Below the pieces are notes generated by a model. The model did not search any database, was not told where the DNA came from, and saw only the letters and a list, made by a program, of their open reading frames with translations. Positions 28,506-34,843 of a DNA stretch of 34,843 nucleotides are shown here, piece after piece. Every line of letters starts with the position of its first letter. The first letter of the stretch is position 1. This stretch comes from Pseudomonadota bacterium. Lineage in GTDB: Bacteria; Pseudomonadota; Alphaproteobacteria; Rhizobiales; Rhizobiaceae. The translations under genes and the position numbers were made by a program. The DNA lies in contig JAEZXX010000001.1 of the NCBI GenBank assembly GCA_023419535.1, positions 1 through 34,843 of the forward strand. The letters are read 5' to 3'.

Positions 28506-30110
28506 ATGACGAAGACGACGAGACGCGGCGCGGCACTGGCTCTTCTGATGGCGGGCGTGGCGCTGCCCGCGCACGCCTTCGAGCTGACGATCATCCACAC
28601 CAACGACGTCCACGACCGGTTCGAGCCGATCACCTCCTCCGGCTCGACGTGCTCCGAGGAGCAACTGGCCGAGGCCGGCGAGTGCTTCGGCGGGATCGCG
28701 CGACTGGCGAGCGCCATCGAGGAGCGGCGCGAGGCGGCCGAGAACGCACTGGTGCTCGACGCCGGCGACTGGTTCCAGGGCACGCTCTTCTTCGTCCAGT
28801 ACGGCGGCTCGGTCGCCGCCGAGATGGTCAACACCATCGGCTTCGACGCGGTCGCCGTCGGCAACCACGAGTTCGACAACGGGCCGGAAGGGCTCGACGA
28901 CTTCGTCAACGCGCTCGACGTGCCGCTCCTCTCCGCCAACATCGACGTCTCGGCCGAGCCCGATCTCGAGGACGGGCTGATCGAGCCGTCGACGGTCGTC
29001 GAGGTCGGCGGCGAGAGGATCGGCATCATCGGCGTCGTCGCGGAGGACACGCCCGAACTCGCCTCCACCGGCGAGGTCGCCTTCTCCTCCGTCACGGATG
29101 CGGTGCGGGCCGAAGTGGAGACGCTGACCGGCGAGGGCGTGAACAAGATCGTCGTCCTCTCGCACATCGGCTACGTGGCCGACCAGGCGCTCGCCGCCGC
29201 GGTGGAAGGCATCGACGTGATCGTCGGCGGCCATTCGCACACGCTTCTGGCCAACGACGTCGAGGGCGCGGTGGGCCCCTATCCGACGATGGTGGCAGGG
29301 CCGGACGGGACGCAGGTTCCGATCGTGCAGGCCGCGGCCTACACCCAGTATCTGGGCGAGCTGAAGGTCACCTTCGACGAGAACGGCGTGGTCACCGCCG
29401 CGTCCGGCGACCCGATCCAGCTCGTCGACACGATGCCGGAGAACGAGGAGATCAAGGCCCGGATCGCCGAGCTCTCCGAAGGACTCGACGAGATCCGCAA
29501 CCGCGTGGTCGGCGAGACCTCGGCGCCGATCGACGGCTCGCGCGAGACCTGCCGGGCCGGCGAGTGCGAGATGGGCAACCTCGTCGCCGACGCCATGCTG
29601 GACCACACGTCGAGCCAGGGCACGCAGATCGTCATCATCAACGGCGGCGGGCTTCGCGCCTCGATCGACGAGGGCGAGGTGACGCAGGGCGAGGTTCTGA
29701 CGGTCCTGCCCTTCCTCAACACGCTCTCCACCTTCGAGGTGTCCGGCGAGGCGATCGTTCAGGCGCTGGAGAACGGCGTCGGGCAGGTGGAGGAGGGCGC
29801 CGGGCGCTTCCCGCAGGTCGCCGGGCTCCAGTACGACTGGTCGCGGACCGCCGCGCCGGGAAGCCGCATCCGCGAGGTGCGCGTGGAGAACGCCGAAGGC
29901 GAGTGGGAGCCGATCGACCCTTCGGGCACCTATCTCGTCGCCTCCAACAACTTCATGCGCAACGGCGGCGACGGCTACGAGAGCTTCGTCGATGCGCAGA
30001 ACGCCTATGATTTCGGGCCGACCCTCGACACCGTGCTCGCCGAGTACCTCTCCGGCCGGGACGGACCCTACGAGCCCTATCTCGACGGGCGCATCAACGA
30101 AGTCGACTGA
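28506..30110 (+). CDS. exported bifunctional metallophosphatase / 5'-nucleotidase
   Basis: A 534-residue periplasmic 5'-nucleotidase (UshA/NutA type) that dephosphorylates nucleotides outside the cytoplasm. The signal peptide ends at AHA-F (residue ~24). The N-terminal calcineurin-like domain has IIHTNDVHDRFEP (Asp34, His36), LDAGDWFQG (Asp88), GNHEFDNG (Asn120, His121), LSHIGY and VGGHSHT. The C-terminal substrate domain has GNLVADAM, NGGGLRASIDEGEVTQGEV (in part) and NNFMRNGGDGYE, the last containing one of the aromatic residues that stack the base. Two cysteine pairs (49/60 and two in SRETCRAGECEMGN) could form disulfides. AGAGGA precedes the ATG. It is divergent from glcB and ends in a very strong hairpin. 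Likely role: nucleotide-phosphate scavenging. Confidence 0.94.
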   Translation: MTKTTRRGAALALLMAGVALPAHAFELTIIHTNDVHDRFEPITSSGSTCSEEQLAEAGECFGGIARLASAIEERREAAENALVLDAGDWFQGTLFFVQYGGSVAAEMVNTIGFDAVAVGNHEFDNGPEGLDDFVNALDVPLLSANIDVSAEPDLEDGLIEPSTVVEVGGERIGIIGVVAEDTPELASTGEVAFSSVTDAVRAEVETLTGEGVNKIVVLSHIGYVADQALAAAVEGIDVIVGGHSHTLLANDVEGAVGPYPTMVAGPDGTQVPIVQAAAYTQYLGELKVTFDENGVVTAASGDPIQLVDTMPENEEIKARIAELSEGLDEIRNRVVGETSAPIDGSRETCRAGECEMGNLVADAMLDHTSSQGTQIVIINGGGLRASIDEGEVTQGEVLTVLPFLNTLSTFEVSGEAIVQALENGVGQVEEGAGRFPQVAGLQYDWSRTAAPGSRIREVRVENAEGEWEPIDPSGTYLVASNNFMRNGGDGYESFVDAQNAYDFGPTLDTVLAEYLSGRDGPYEPYLDGRINEVD

Positions 30111-30136
30111 GACGCGTCGAACCCTCCCTCGCCATG

Positions 30137-30179
30137 ACGGGAAGGCCCGGCCGGCGCCCCGCCGGCCGGGCCTTCCCGT
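30137..30179 (+). terminator. long-stem terminator after the 5'-nucleotidase gene
   Basis: A 19-bp perfect stem (30137-30155 with 30161-30179) closes a GCCCC loop; the base of the stem is ACGGGAAGG and its complement. Only TCCT follows, so the T-run is poor, but the helix is the most stable in the window. It starts 26 bp past the stop. Confidence 0.75.
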
Positions 30180-30242
30180 TCCTGCCGGAACGCCGGCTTG
30201 CCCGCGCCGTTCACCTGAACGTTGCAAGGGGAGCGAAGGCGC

Positions 30243-31382
30243 GTGCCGTCCATCTACGAGAAGCTGAACATCCGCGCCGTGGCCTACGATCCGGCCTTCG
30301 AGATCGAGGAGCCCGACGAGAGGGAGGTGGCGGACGGCATCGTTCGCGAGATGCGCCGCATCATCGAGATCACGAAGAAGGACTACGGGCATGGTGTTCG
30401 CACCGTGCACGCCAAGGCGCACGGCATTATCACGGGCCGGTTCGAGGTGCTGCCGGATTTGCCGGCGGAACTCGCGCACGGGCTGTTCTCCCAGGCGAAG
30501 TCCTATCCGGCGGTCCTGCGCTTCTCCACCAATCCCGGCGACATCCTGGACGATTCGGTGTCGGTCCCGCGCGGGCTCGCGGTGAAGGTGCTGGGCGTCG
30601 AAGGCGAGCGCCTGCCGGGGTCGGAGGGCGAGGTGACGCAGGATTTCGTGACCGCGAACGGTCCGGCCTTCGTCGCGCCGAGCGGAGCCGCCTTCCTGCA
30701 GAGCCTGAAGCTCCTGTCACGGACGACCGACACGCCGCAGGCTCTCAAGAAGGGGTTGTCGACCATCCTGCGCGGTGTCGGGTCGGCGCTCTCCGCCGTC
30801 GGGCTGGAGAGCCCGACGCTCAAATCCATGGGCGGGCATCCCGCGACCCACATCCTCGGCGAGACCTTCTTCAGCCAGGCGCCTCTGCTCGTCGGACCCC
30901 ACATGGGCAAGATCCAGATCGTCCCCGTGACAGAGGCGTTGCGGGCTTTGAAGGACGAGCGGGTCGACGTCTTCGGCCGCCCCGACGCCCTGCGCGAGGA
31001 GGTGGCGAAATTCTTCGCGGAGCAGGGCGGCGAGTGGGAGCTGCGCGTCCAGCTCCTCACCGACCCGCAGACCATGCCGATCGAGGACGCGTCGGTGATC
31101 TGGCCGGAGGACCGGAGCCCGTACGTCCCGGTCGCGCGCATCGTGATTGACCCTCAGACGAGCTGGGGCGAGGAGCGGACGGCCAGGCTTGACGACGAAC
31201 TTTCCTTCTCCGTCTGGCATGGGCTCGCGGCGCATCGCCCGCTGGGCTCCATCATGCGGGTGAGGAAACCCGCCTACGAGATGTCGTCCACCGAGCGGCG
31301 CCGCTTCAACGGCTGCCCGCTGCACGAGCCGCGCAAGGCGGCCGAGATCGGCGCGGCCGACGTGGCGGACCACGCCGCATGA
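30243..31382 (+). CDS. catalase-like haem protein (catalase family, non-classical)
   Basis: A 379-residue protein of the catalase fold, shorter than true catalases (~480+). Seen: RTVHAKAHGIITGRFEV (residues 52-68; catalytic-type His56), RFSTNPGD at 93-100, PRGLAVKVLGVEGE, and QDFVTANGPAF with Asn139, equivalent to the distal Asn. Near the C-terminus, where catalases carry the proximal RxFxYxDT tyrosine, it reads SFSVWHGLAAHRPLGSIMRVRKPAY, so the tyrosinate haem ligand is not evident. The start is a GTG at 30243 after AAGGGGAG; the TTG at 30222 is less likely. It overlaps the GST gene by four bases. Known relatives are annotated as catalase-related proteins of unclear activity; peroxidase or hydroperoxide rearrangement activity is possible (inference). 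Confidence 0.85.
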   Translation: MPSIYEKLNIRAVAYDPAFEIEEPDEREVADGIVREMRRIIEITKKDYGHGVRTVHAKAHGIITGRFEVLPDLPAELAHGLFSQAKSYPAVLRFSTNPGDILDDSVSVPRGLAVKVLGVEGERLPGSEGEVTQDFVTANGPAFVAPSGAAFLQSLKLLSRTTDTPQALKKGLSTILRGVGSALSAVGLESPTLKSMGGHPATHILGETFFSQAPLLVGPHMGKIQIVPVTEALRALKDERVDVFGRPDALREEVAKFFAEQGGEWELRVQLLTDPQTMPIEDASVIWPEDRSPYVPVARIVIDPQTSWGEERTARLDDELSFSVWHGLAAHRPLGSIMRVRKPAYEMSSTERRRFNGCPLHEPRKAAEIGAADVADHAA

Positions 31383-32113
31383 GCGTCGATCTCTGGTACT
31401 GGCCGGGCATCCAGGGCCGCGGCGAGTTTCCGCGCCTCGTCCTGGAAGCCGCCGGCGTTCCCTATCGCGAGATGGCGCAGTGGCCCGAGTCGGACGGCGG
31501 CGGCGTTCCGGCGATGCAGGCCTTCCTGGAAGGGCGACGGGGCCATCCGATCCCCTTCGCCCCGCCCTTCGTCGTCGACGGAGATACGCTCGTCTCGCAG
31601 GCGGGGGCGGTCTCGGCCTATCTCGGCGAGACCTACGGTCTGGCCCCGACGAGCGAGCCGCAGCGCATCTTCGCGCGATCCCTCGCCTTGACGACGGCCG
31701 ACGCCGTCGCCGAGTCGCACGACGTCCACCACCCGGTCGGCGTCGGCCTCTACTACGAGGATCAGAAGGCCGAGGCGCTGCGCCGGGCGAAGGAGTTCCG
31801 CGCCGAGCGCATCCCGAAGTTCCTCCAATGGTACCAGGTGCTGATCGAGGCGAACCCGGATGGCTCCGGCTTCCTGATCGGCGATCGGATGACCTATTGC
31901 GACCTCGGCCTGTTCCAGCTGGTCGAGGGTCTGCGCTACGCCTTTCCCAAAAGGATGAGGAGCGTGGAGCCCGCTGTGCCGGGGGTGTCGGGCCTGGTCG
32001 ATACCGTCCGGCGGCATGAGCGCGTCGCGGCCTATCTCGCCAGCGACCGCCGCCAGGCCTTCAGCGAGGACGGAATCTTCCGGCACTACCCCGAACTCGA
32101 CGGAGCCGAGTAG
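31379..32113 (+). CDS. glutathione S-transferase family protein
   Basis: A 244-residue GST. The thioredoxin-like N-terminal domain begins VDLWYWPGIQGRGEFPRLVLEAAGVPY; the tyrosine and the WPGIQGRGE turn resemble the mu/sigma-like classes, and LVSQAGAVSAYLGE matches the glutathione gamma-glutamyl site (normally P-x-x-x-S-x-S/A-I). The C-terminal domain is helical, with GDRMTYCDLGLFQLVEGL as the conserved N-capping box region. The ATG overlaps the catalase-like stop (ATGA), so the two proteins are co-produced, which points to joint handling of peroxides or their products. No membrane segment is present. Specific substrate unknown. Confidence 0.9.
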   Translation: MSVDLWYWPGIQGRGEFPRLVLEAAGVPYREMAQWPESDGGGVPAMQAFLEGRRGHPIPFAPPFVVDGDTLVSQAGAVSAYLGETYGLAPTSEPQRIFARSLALTTADAVAESHDVHHPVGVGLYYEDQKAEALRRAKEFRAERIPKFLQWYQVLIEANPDGSGFLIGDRMTYCDLGLFQLVEGLRYAFPKRMRSVEPAVPGVSGLVDTVRRHERVAAYLASDRRQAFSEDGIFRHYPELDGAE

Positions 32114-32221
32114 GTCGGGTGCCGGTGGTTCCGGCCGAGCCCCGCGCTCCCTATATCCGGGCCTTCGAACGCATCGCCGGCGGCGCCTCGAACGGACGCC
32201 CCGCGAGGGAAAGGACGAGAC

Positions 32222-32671
32222 ATGAAGGACTACCGCAAGACCGAAGAGGCCGTCGCCGCCCTGACGCCCGAGGAGTTCTACGTGACGCAGCAGAGCGGCA
32301 CGGAGCGCCCCGGCACCGGCAAGTACCTGCACAACAAGCAGCCCGGCCTCTACGTCGACGTCGTCTCCGGCGAGCCGCTCTTCGCCTCCGCGGACAAGTT
32401 CGACTCCCATTGCGGCTGGCCGAGCTTCACGCGCCCGATCGAGCCCGCGAACGTCGCCGAGCTAAGGGATACGAGCCACGGCATGGTGCGCACCGAGGTC
32501 CGCTCGGCCGGCGGCGACAGCCATCTCGGCCACGTCTTCGAGGACGGGCCGTTGGATCGCGGCGGGCTTCGCTACTGCATCAACTCCGCCGCCCTGCGCT
32601 TCGTGCCGCTGGAGGAGATGGAGGCCGCGGGCTACGGCGACTACGTCGATCAGGTGAAGGCGGCGGGCTGA
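32222..32671 (+). CDS. msrB: peptide-methionine (R)-S-oxide reductase
   Basis: A 149-residue MsrB, which reduces methionine-R-sulfoxide in proteins with thioredoxin. Seen: GTGKYLHNKQPGLYVDV, HCGWPSFTRPI, SHLGHVFEDGP and the catalytic cysteine in RYCINSAALRF. The two CxxC zinc motifs of form 1 MsrBs are missing: YVDVVSGEPLF stands where YVCAVCGxPLF is usual, and RSAGGDSHLGH where CxxCxxHLGH is usual. It is therefore the zinc-free form 2 type. It stands alone 108 bp after the GST gene, and the gap shows no hairpin of note, so it might share the upstream transcript. AAAGGACGAG precedes the ATG. It is followed by the palindrome-rich segment before the restriction gene. Confidence 0.96.
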   Translation: MKDYRKTEEAVAALTPEEFYVTQQSGTERPGTGKYLHNKQPGLYVDVVSGEPLFASADKFDSHCGWPSFTRPIEPANVAELRDTSHGMVRTEVRSAGGDSHLGHVFEDGPLDRGGLRYCINSAALRFVPLEEMEAAGYGDYVDQVKAAG

Positions 32672-32675
32672 TCCA

Positions 32676-32733
32676 GAGCGCATGTTCGTGTGGTCGCCCA
32701 TCATGAGCGACCACACGAAAAGGTTATGCGCTC
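32676..32733. repeat. nested inverted repeat (13-bp inner and 8-bp outer stem)
   Basis: The inner arms TTCGTGTGGTCGC (32685-32697) and GCGACCACACGAA (32707-32719) form a perfect 13-bp stem around a nine-base loop. The outer arms GAGCGCAT (32676-32683) and ATGCGCTC (32726-32733) form a perfect 8-bp stem. A run of AAAAGG follows the inner arm. The GAGCGCATGTTC...GCGCTC frame is similar in form to palindromic intergenic repeats common in Hyphomicrobiales. It may also end the msrB transcript, as it starts four bases past the stop. Confidence 0.65.
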
Positions 32734-32745
32734 GAAAGTTTTCTA

Positions 32746-32775
32746 CTAAGGATTGTTAATCCTTAGATTGCAATC
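32746..32775. promoter_or_regulatory. two abutting palindromes upstream of the restriction gene (candidate operator)
   Basis: CTAAGGATT (32746-32754) and AATCCTTAG (32758-32766) form a perfect 9-bp inverted repeat around GTT. GATTGCAATC (32766-32775) is a perfect ten-base palindrome that shares one base with it. Both lie 27-57 bp before the ATG of the MmeI-like gene, in the most AT-rich stretch of the window. The position and symmetry suit a transcription-factor operator; the promoter boxes themselves are not clear. Confidence 0.45.
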
Positions 32776-32802
32776 TTTCCCTCCATGCGGGTGGAGGGGT
32801 GC

Positions 32803-34843
32803 ATGGAGGCCGAGCGTTTCATCCGCCGTTGGTCGGGCCTCGATGGCGGGCAGGAGCGCGCCAACTACGCGCTCTTTTTGTCCGAGCTTTGCGATCTGAT
32901 CGGCGTCGAACGTCCCGATCCCGCCCGCAAGGCCCACGAACTCAACGACTACGTCTTCGAGCGCCGCGTCGAATGGCGGGACGCCGACGGACAGAGCGCC
33001 GGCCGCATCGATCTCTACAAGCGCGGCTGCTTCATCCTCGAGGCCAAGCAGAGCGCCAAGCGGAGGGTTCGCCCGGCGGGGCAGGGCGATCTGTTCCGCA
33101 GCGAGCCGCCGGAGGAGCCCGCCCTCGACGGTCTCGACCGCGTGATGATCCAGGCGCGGCGTCAGGCCGAGCGCTATGCGACGGCGCTGCCGCCGGATCA
33201 CCCCTATCCGCCCTTCGTCATCGCCTGCGACGTCGGACGGGCGATCGAGCTCTACGCCGACTTTTCCGGACACGGGCGCCACTATGCCCAGTTCCCGGAT
33301 GCGCGTGGCGCACGGATCGAGCTGCACGAGCTTCGCCACCCCGCCATCCGCGAACGACTTCGGGCGGTGTGGAACACGCCCTCCAGCCTCGACCCGGCGC
33401 GGCGCTCGGCCGCCGTCACGCGCGAGATCGCGGGCGCGCTCGCGGAGCTGTCCCGCACGCTGGAGGCCCGCGGCTTCGAGCCGCGCCAGGTGGCCCTGTT
33501 CCTGATGCGCTGCCTGTTCACGATGTTCGTGGAGAACATCGGTCTCCTGAAGGCGGACGGCTTCACCCGCATCCTTCACCGCTGTCTGCGCGAGGGCGCG
33601 AGCTTCGTCTTCGAGATCGGCGATCTCTGGCGCCGCATGGATGTCGGCGACTATTCGCCGGGCCTTGGCCAGCGCGTCCTGCGCTTCAACGGCAAGCTCT
33701 TCAAGGCGGCGATGCCGCTCGACCTGACGGCGGGCGAGATCGAGAAGCTGCACGAGGCTTCGCTGGCGGACTGGAAGGACCTCGAACCCGCGATCTTCGG
33801 CACGCTGTTCGAGCAGGCCCTCGATCCGGTCGAGCGCCGCCGCGTCGGCGCGCATTATACGCCGCGGGCCTATGTCGAGATCGTCGTGGATGCCACGATC
33901 ATGGAGCCGCTCAAGCGCGACTGGGTGGCCGCCCAGGCCGCCGCCGAACAGGCGATGCGGCTCGGCTCGCGCACGCTCGCCGCAGGGGAGGTCGAAGCCT
34001 TCCTCGCGCGCCTGTCGAGCGTCCGCGTCCTCGATCCCGCCTGCGGCACGGGCAATTTCCTCTATGTCGCGCTGCGCCGCATGAAGCAACTCGAGGGCGA
34101 GGCGGTGAAGCTCCTGCGGGAGATCCGTGGCGAGCGCGCGGGGGCGCTCGGGCATGCGACGGTGCAGCCGGACCAGTTCGCGGGCATCGAGATCAATCCG
34201 CGGGCGGTCGAGATCGCCGAGCCCGTCCTGTGGATCGGCTCGATCCAATGGCACATGGCGACCTATGGCGAGGCCCCGCCCGAACCGATCGTGAAGGATG
34301 CCGACCACATCCTGTCGCGCGACGCTCTCCTGACCTGGGACGGCGACCCGGAGAAGCAGCTGAAGCGCGACCGGCTCGGCCGACCGGTCGTCGACGCGTC
34401 GGGCCGCGAGGCCTACGCCTACCCGAACGCACGGGTCGCCGAATGGCCGGCGGCCGACTTCATCGTCGGCAATCCGCCCTTCGTCGGCGGAAAGGACATC
34501 CGCGAGCGCCTCGGCGCGTCCTATGCGCAAGCGCTGGGCAAGGCCAATCCCGACGTCGCGCCCTCGGCCGATCTCGTCATGCAGTGGTGGGACCGTGCGG
34601 CCGCGATCCTGGCGAGGAGGGACGGCCGGCTGAGGCGCTTCGGCTTCGTCACCACAAACTCGATCGCGCAGGTCTTCCAACGTCGCGTCGTCGAGCGCCA
34701 TCTCGCCGGGGATGACGCGATCCACCTGGTCCTCGCGATTCCCGACCATCCCTGGACGCGCGCCTCGAAGGACAATGCGGCGGTGCGCATCGCCATGACG
34801 GTGGCCGAACGCGGGGCGGGGGAGGGCGTGCTGCGGCGGGCCG
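32803..34843 (+). CDS. MmeI-like type IIL (type IIG) restriction-modification protein, cut by window end
   Basis: The first 680 residues of a single-chain restriction endonuclease and adenine-N6 methyltransferase; no stop before the window edge. The nuclease motif is GRIDLYKRGCFILEAK, with Asp70-x9-Glu80-Ala-Lys82, the same D-x9-ExK arrangement and numbering known for MmeI. A helical spacer follows (about 130-330), then RRVGAHYTP (motif X region, 346-354), SAM motif I VLDPACGTGNF at 409-419, and the catalytic NPPF at 557-560 within ADFIVGNPPFVGGKD. The target-recognition domain is only beginning at the right edge. GGAGGGG stands just before the ATG at 32803; an ATG at 32785 in the same frame lacks a ribosome-binding site. 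The other long frames over this stretch on both strands are shadows. Family length is ~900 or more, so roughly a quarter is missing. Confidence 0.93.
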   Translation, partial: MEAERFIRRWSGLDGGQERANYALFLSELCDLIGVERPDPARKAHELNDYVFERRVEWRDADGQSAGRIDLYKRGCFILEAKQSAKRRVRPAGQGDLFRSEPPEEPALDGLDRVMIQARRQAERYATALPPDHPYPPFVIACDVGRAIELYADFSGHGRHYAQFPDARGARIELHELRHPAIRERLRAVWNTPSSLDPARRSAAVTREIAGALAELSRTLEARGFEPRQVALFLMRCLFTMFVENIGLLKADGFTRILHRCLREGASFVFEIGDLWRRMDVGDYSPGLGQRVLRFNGKLFKAAMPLDLTAGEIEKLHEASLADWKDLEPAIFGTLFEQALDPVERRRVGAHYTPRAYVEIVVDATIMEPLKRDWVAAQAAAEQAMRLGSRTLAAGEVEAFLARLSSVRVLDPACGTGNFLYVALRRMKQLEGEAVKLLREIRGERAGALGHATVQPDQFAGIEINPRAVEIAEPVLWIGSIQWHMATYGEAPPEPIVKDADHILSRDALLTWDGDPEKQLKRDRLGRPVVDASGREAYAYPNARVAEWPAADFIVGNPPFVGGKDIRERLGASYAQALGKANPDVAPSADLVMQWWDRAAAILARRDGRLRRFGFVTTNSIAQVFQRRVVERHLAGDDAIHLVLAIPDHPWTRASKDNAAVRIAMTVAERGAGEGVLRRA

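Noticed and set aside
32799..34715. A 638-codon plus-strand frame and a 667-codon minus-strand frame (32746-34749) at the right end.
   Set aside because: Both are shadows of the MmeI-like gene, whose frame has all nuclease and methyltransferase motifs and stays open to the window edge.

Overview
This is a very GC-rich (roughly 70 % by eye), densely packed chromosomal segment of an aerobic alphaproteobacterium, most likely of the order Hyphomicrobiales (Rhizobiales). The grounds are the petA-petB-petC / trmL / hemF neighbourhood, the MoxR-DUF58-BatA/DUF4159-VWA operon placed back to back with DUF1285-CoA pyrophosphatase-CCA transferase, oxygen-dependent HemF, malate synthase G, and palindromic intergenic repeats of a type common in that order. 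I cannot name the genus. No rRNA, tRNA, CRISPR array, transposase or integrase is visible.

Layout. (a) 1-8200: the tail of a GNAT acetyltransferase, then on the minus strand a tightly overlapping operon read moxR -> DUF58 -> BatA/DUF4159 membrane protein -> VWA/amidotransferase-like membrane protein, followed after 68 bp by a patatin-like phospholipase. (b) 8413-10848: divergent plus-strand operon of DUF1285 protein, NUDIX CoA pyrophosphatase and CCA-adding enzyme, each overlapping the next. (c) 10947-13412: housekeeping genes DUF1059, hemF, a small conserved-looking unknown, and trmL, with a 377-bp palindrome-rich gap before trmL. (d) 13564-17351: two translationally coupled ABC half-exporters. 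(e) 17409-21947: an M20 amidohydrolase divergent from petABC, the cytochrome bc1 complex; cytochrome c1 carries a long acidic Ala/Glu/Pro-rich N-terminal extension. (f) 22119-31382: alkaline phosphatase, queG, a small repeat protein, an SDR protein, malate synthase G (minus strand), a periplasmic 5'-nucleotidase and a catalase-like haem protein. (g) 31379-32671: a GST coupled to the catalase-like gene, then a zinc-less MsrB. (h) 32676-34843: a relatively AT-rich stretch of nested inverted repeats followed by the first 680 codons of an MmeI-type (type IIL/IIG) restriction-modification protein that runs off the window.

How the parts work together. petABC, hemF and malate synthase serve aerobic respiration and acetate/glyoxylate carbon flow. 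The alkaline phosphatase and 5'-nucleotidase are exported phosphate scavengers. The catalase-like/GST pair and MsrB point to peroxide and oxidised-product handling. The MoxR cluster is a AAA+ chaperone with VWA-type client proteins in the membrane. The most accessory part is the right edge, where a single-chain restriction-modification gene sits behind a palindrome-rich segment; that is where a defence locus may continue beyond the window.
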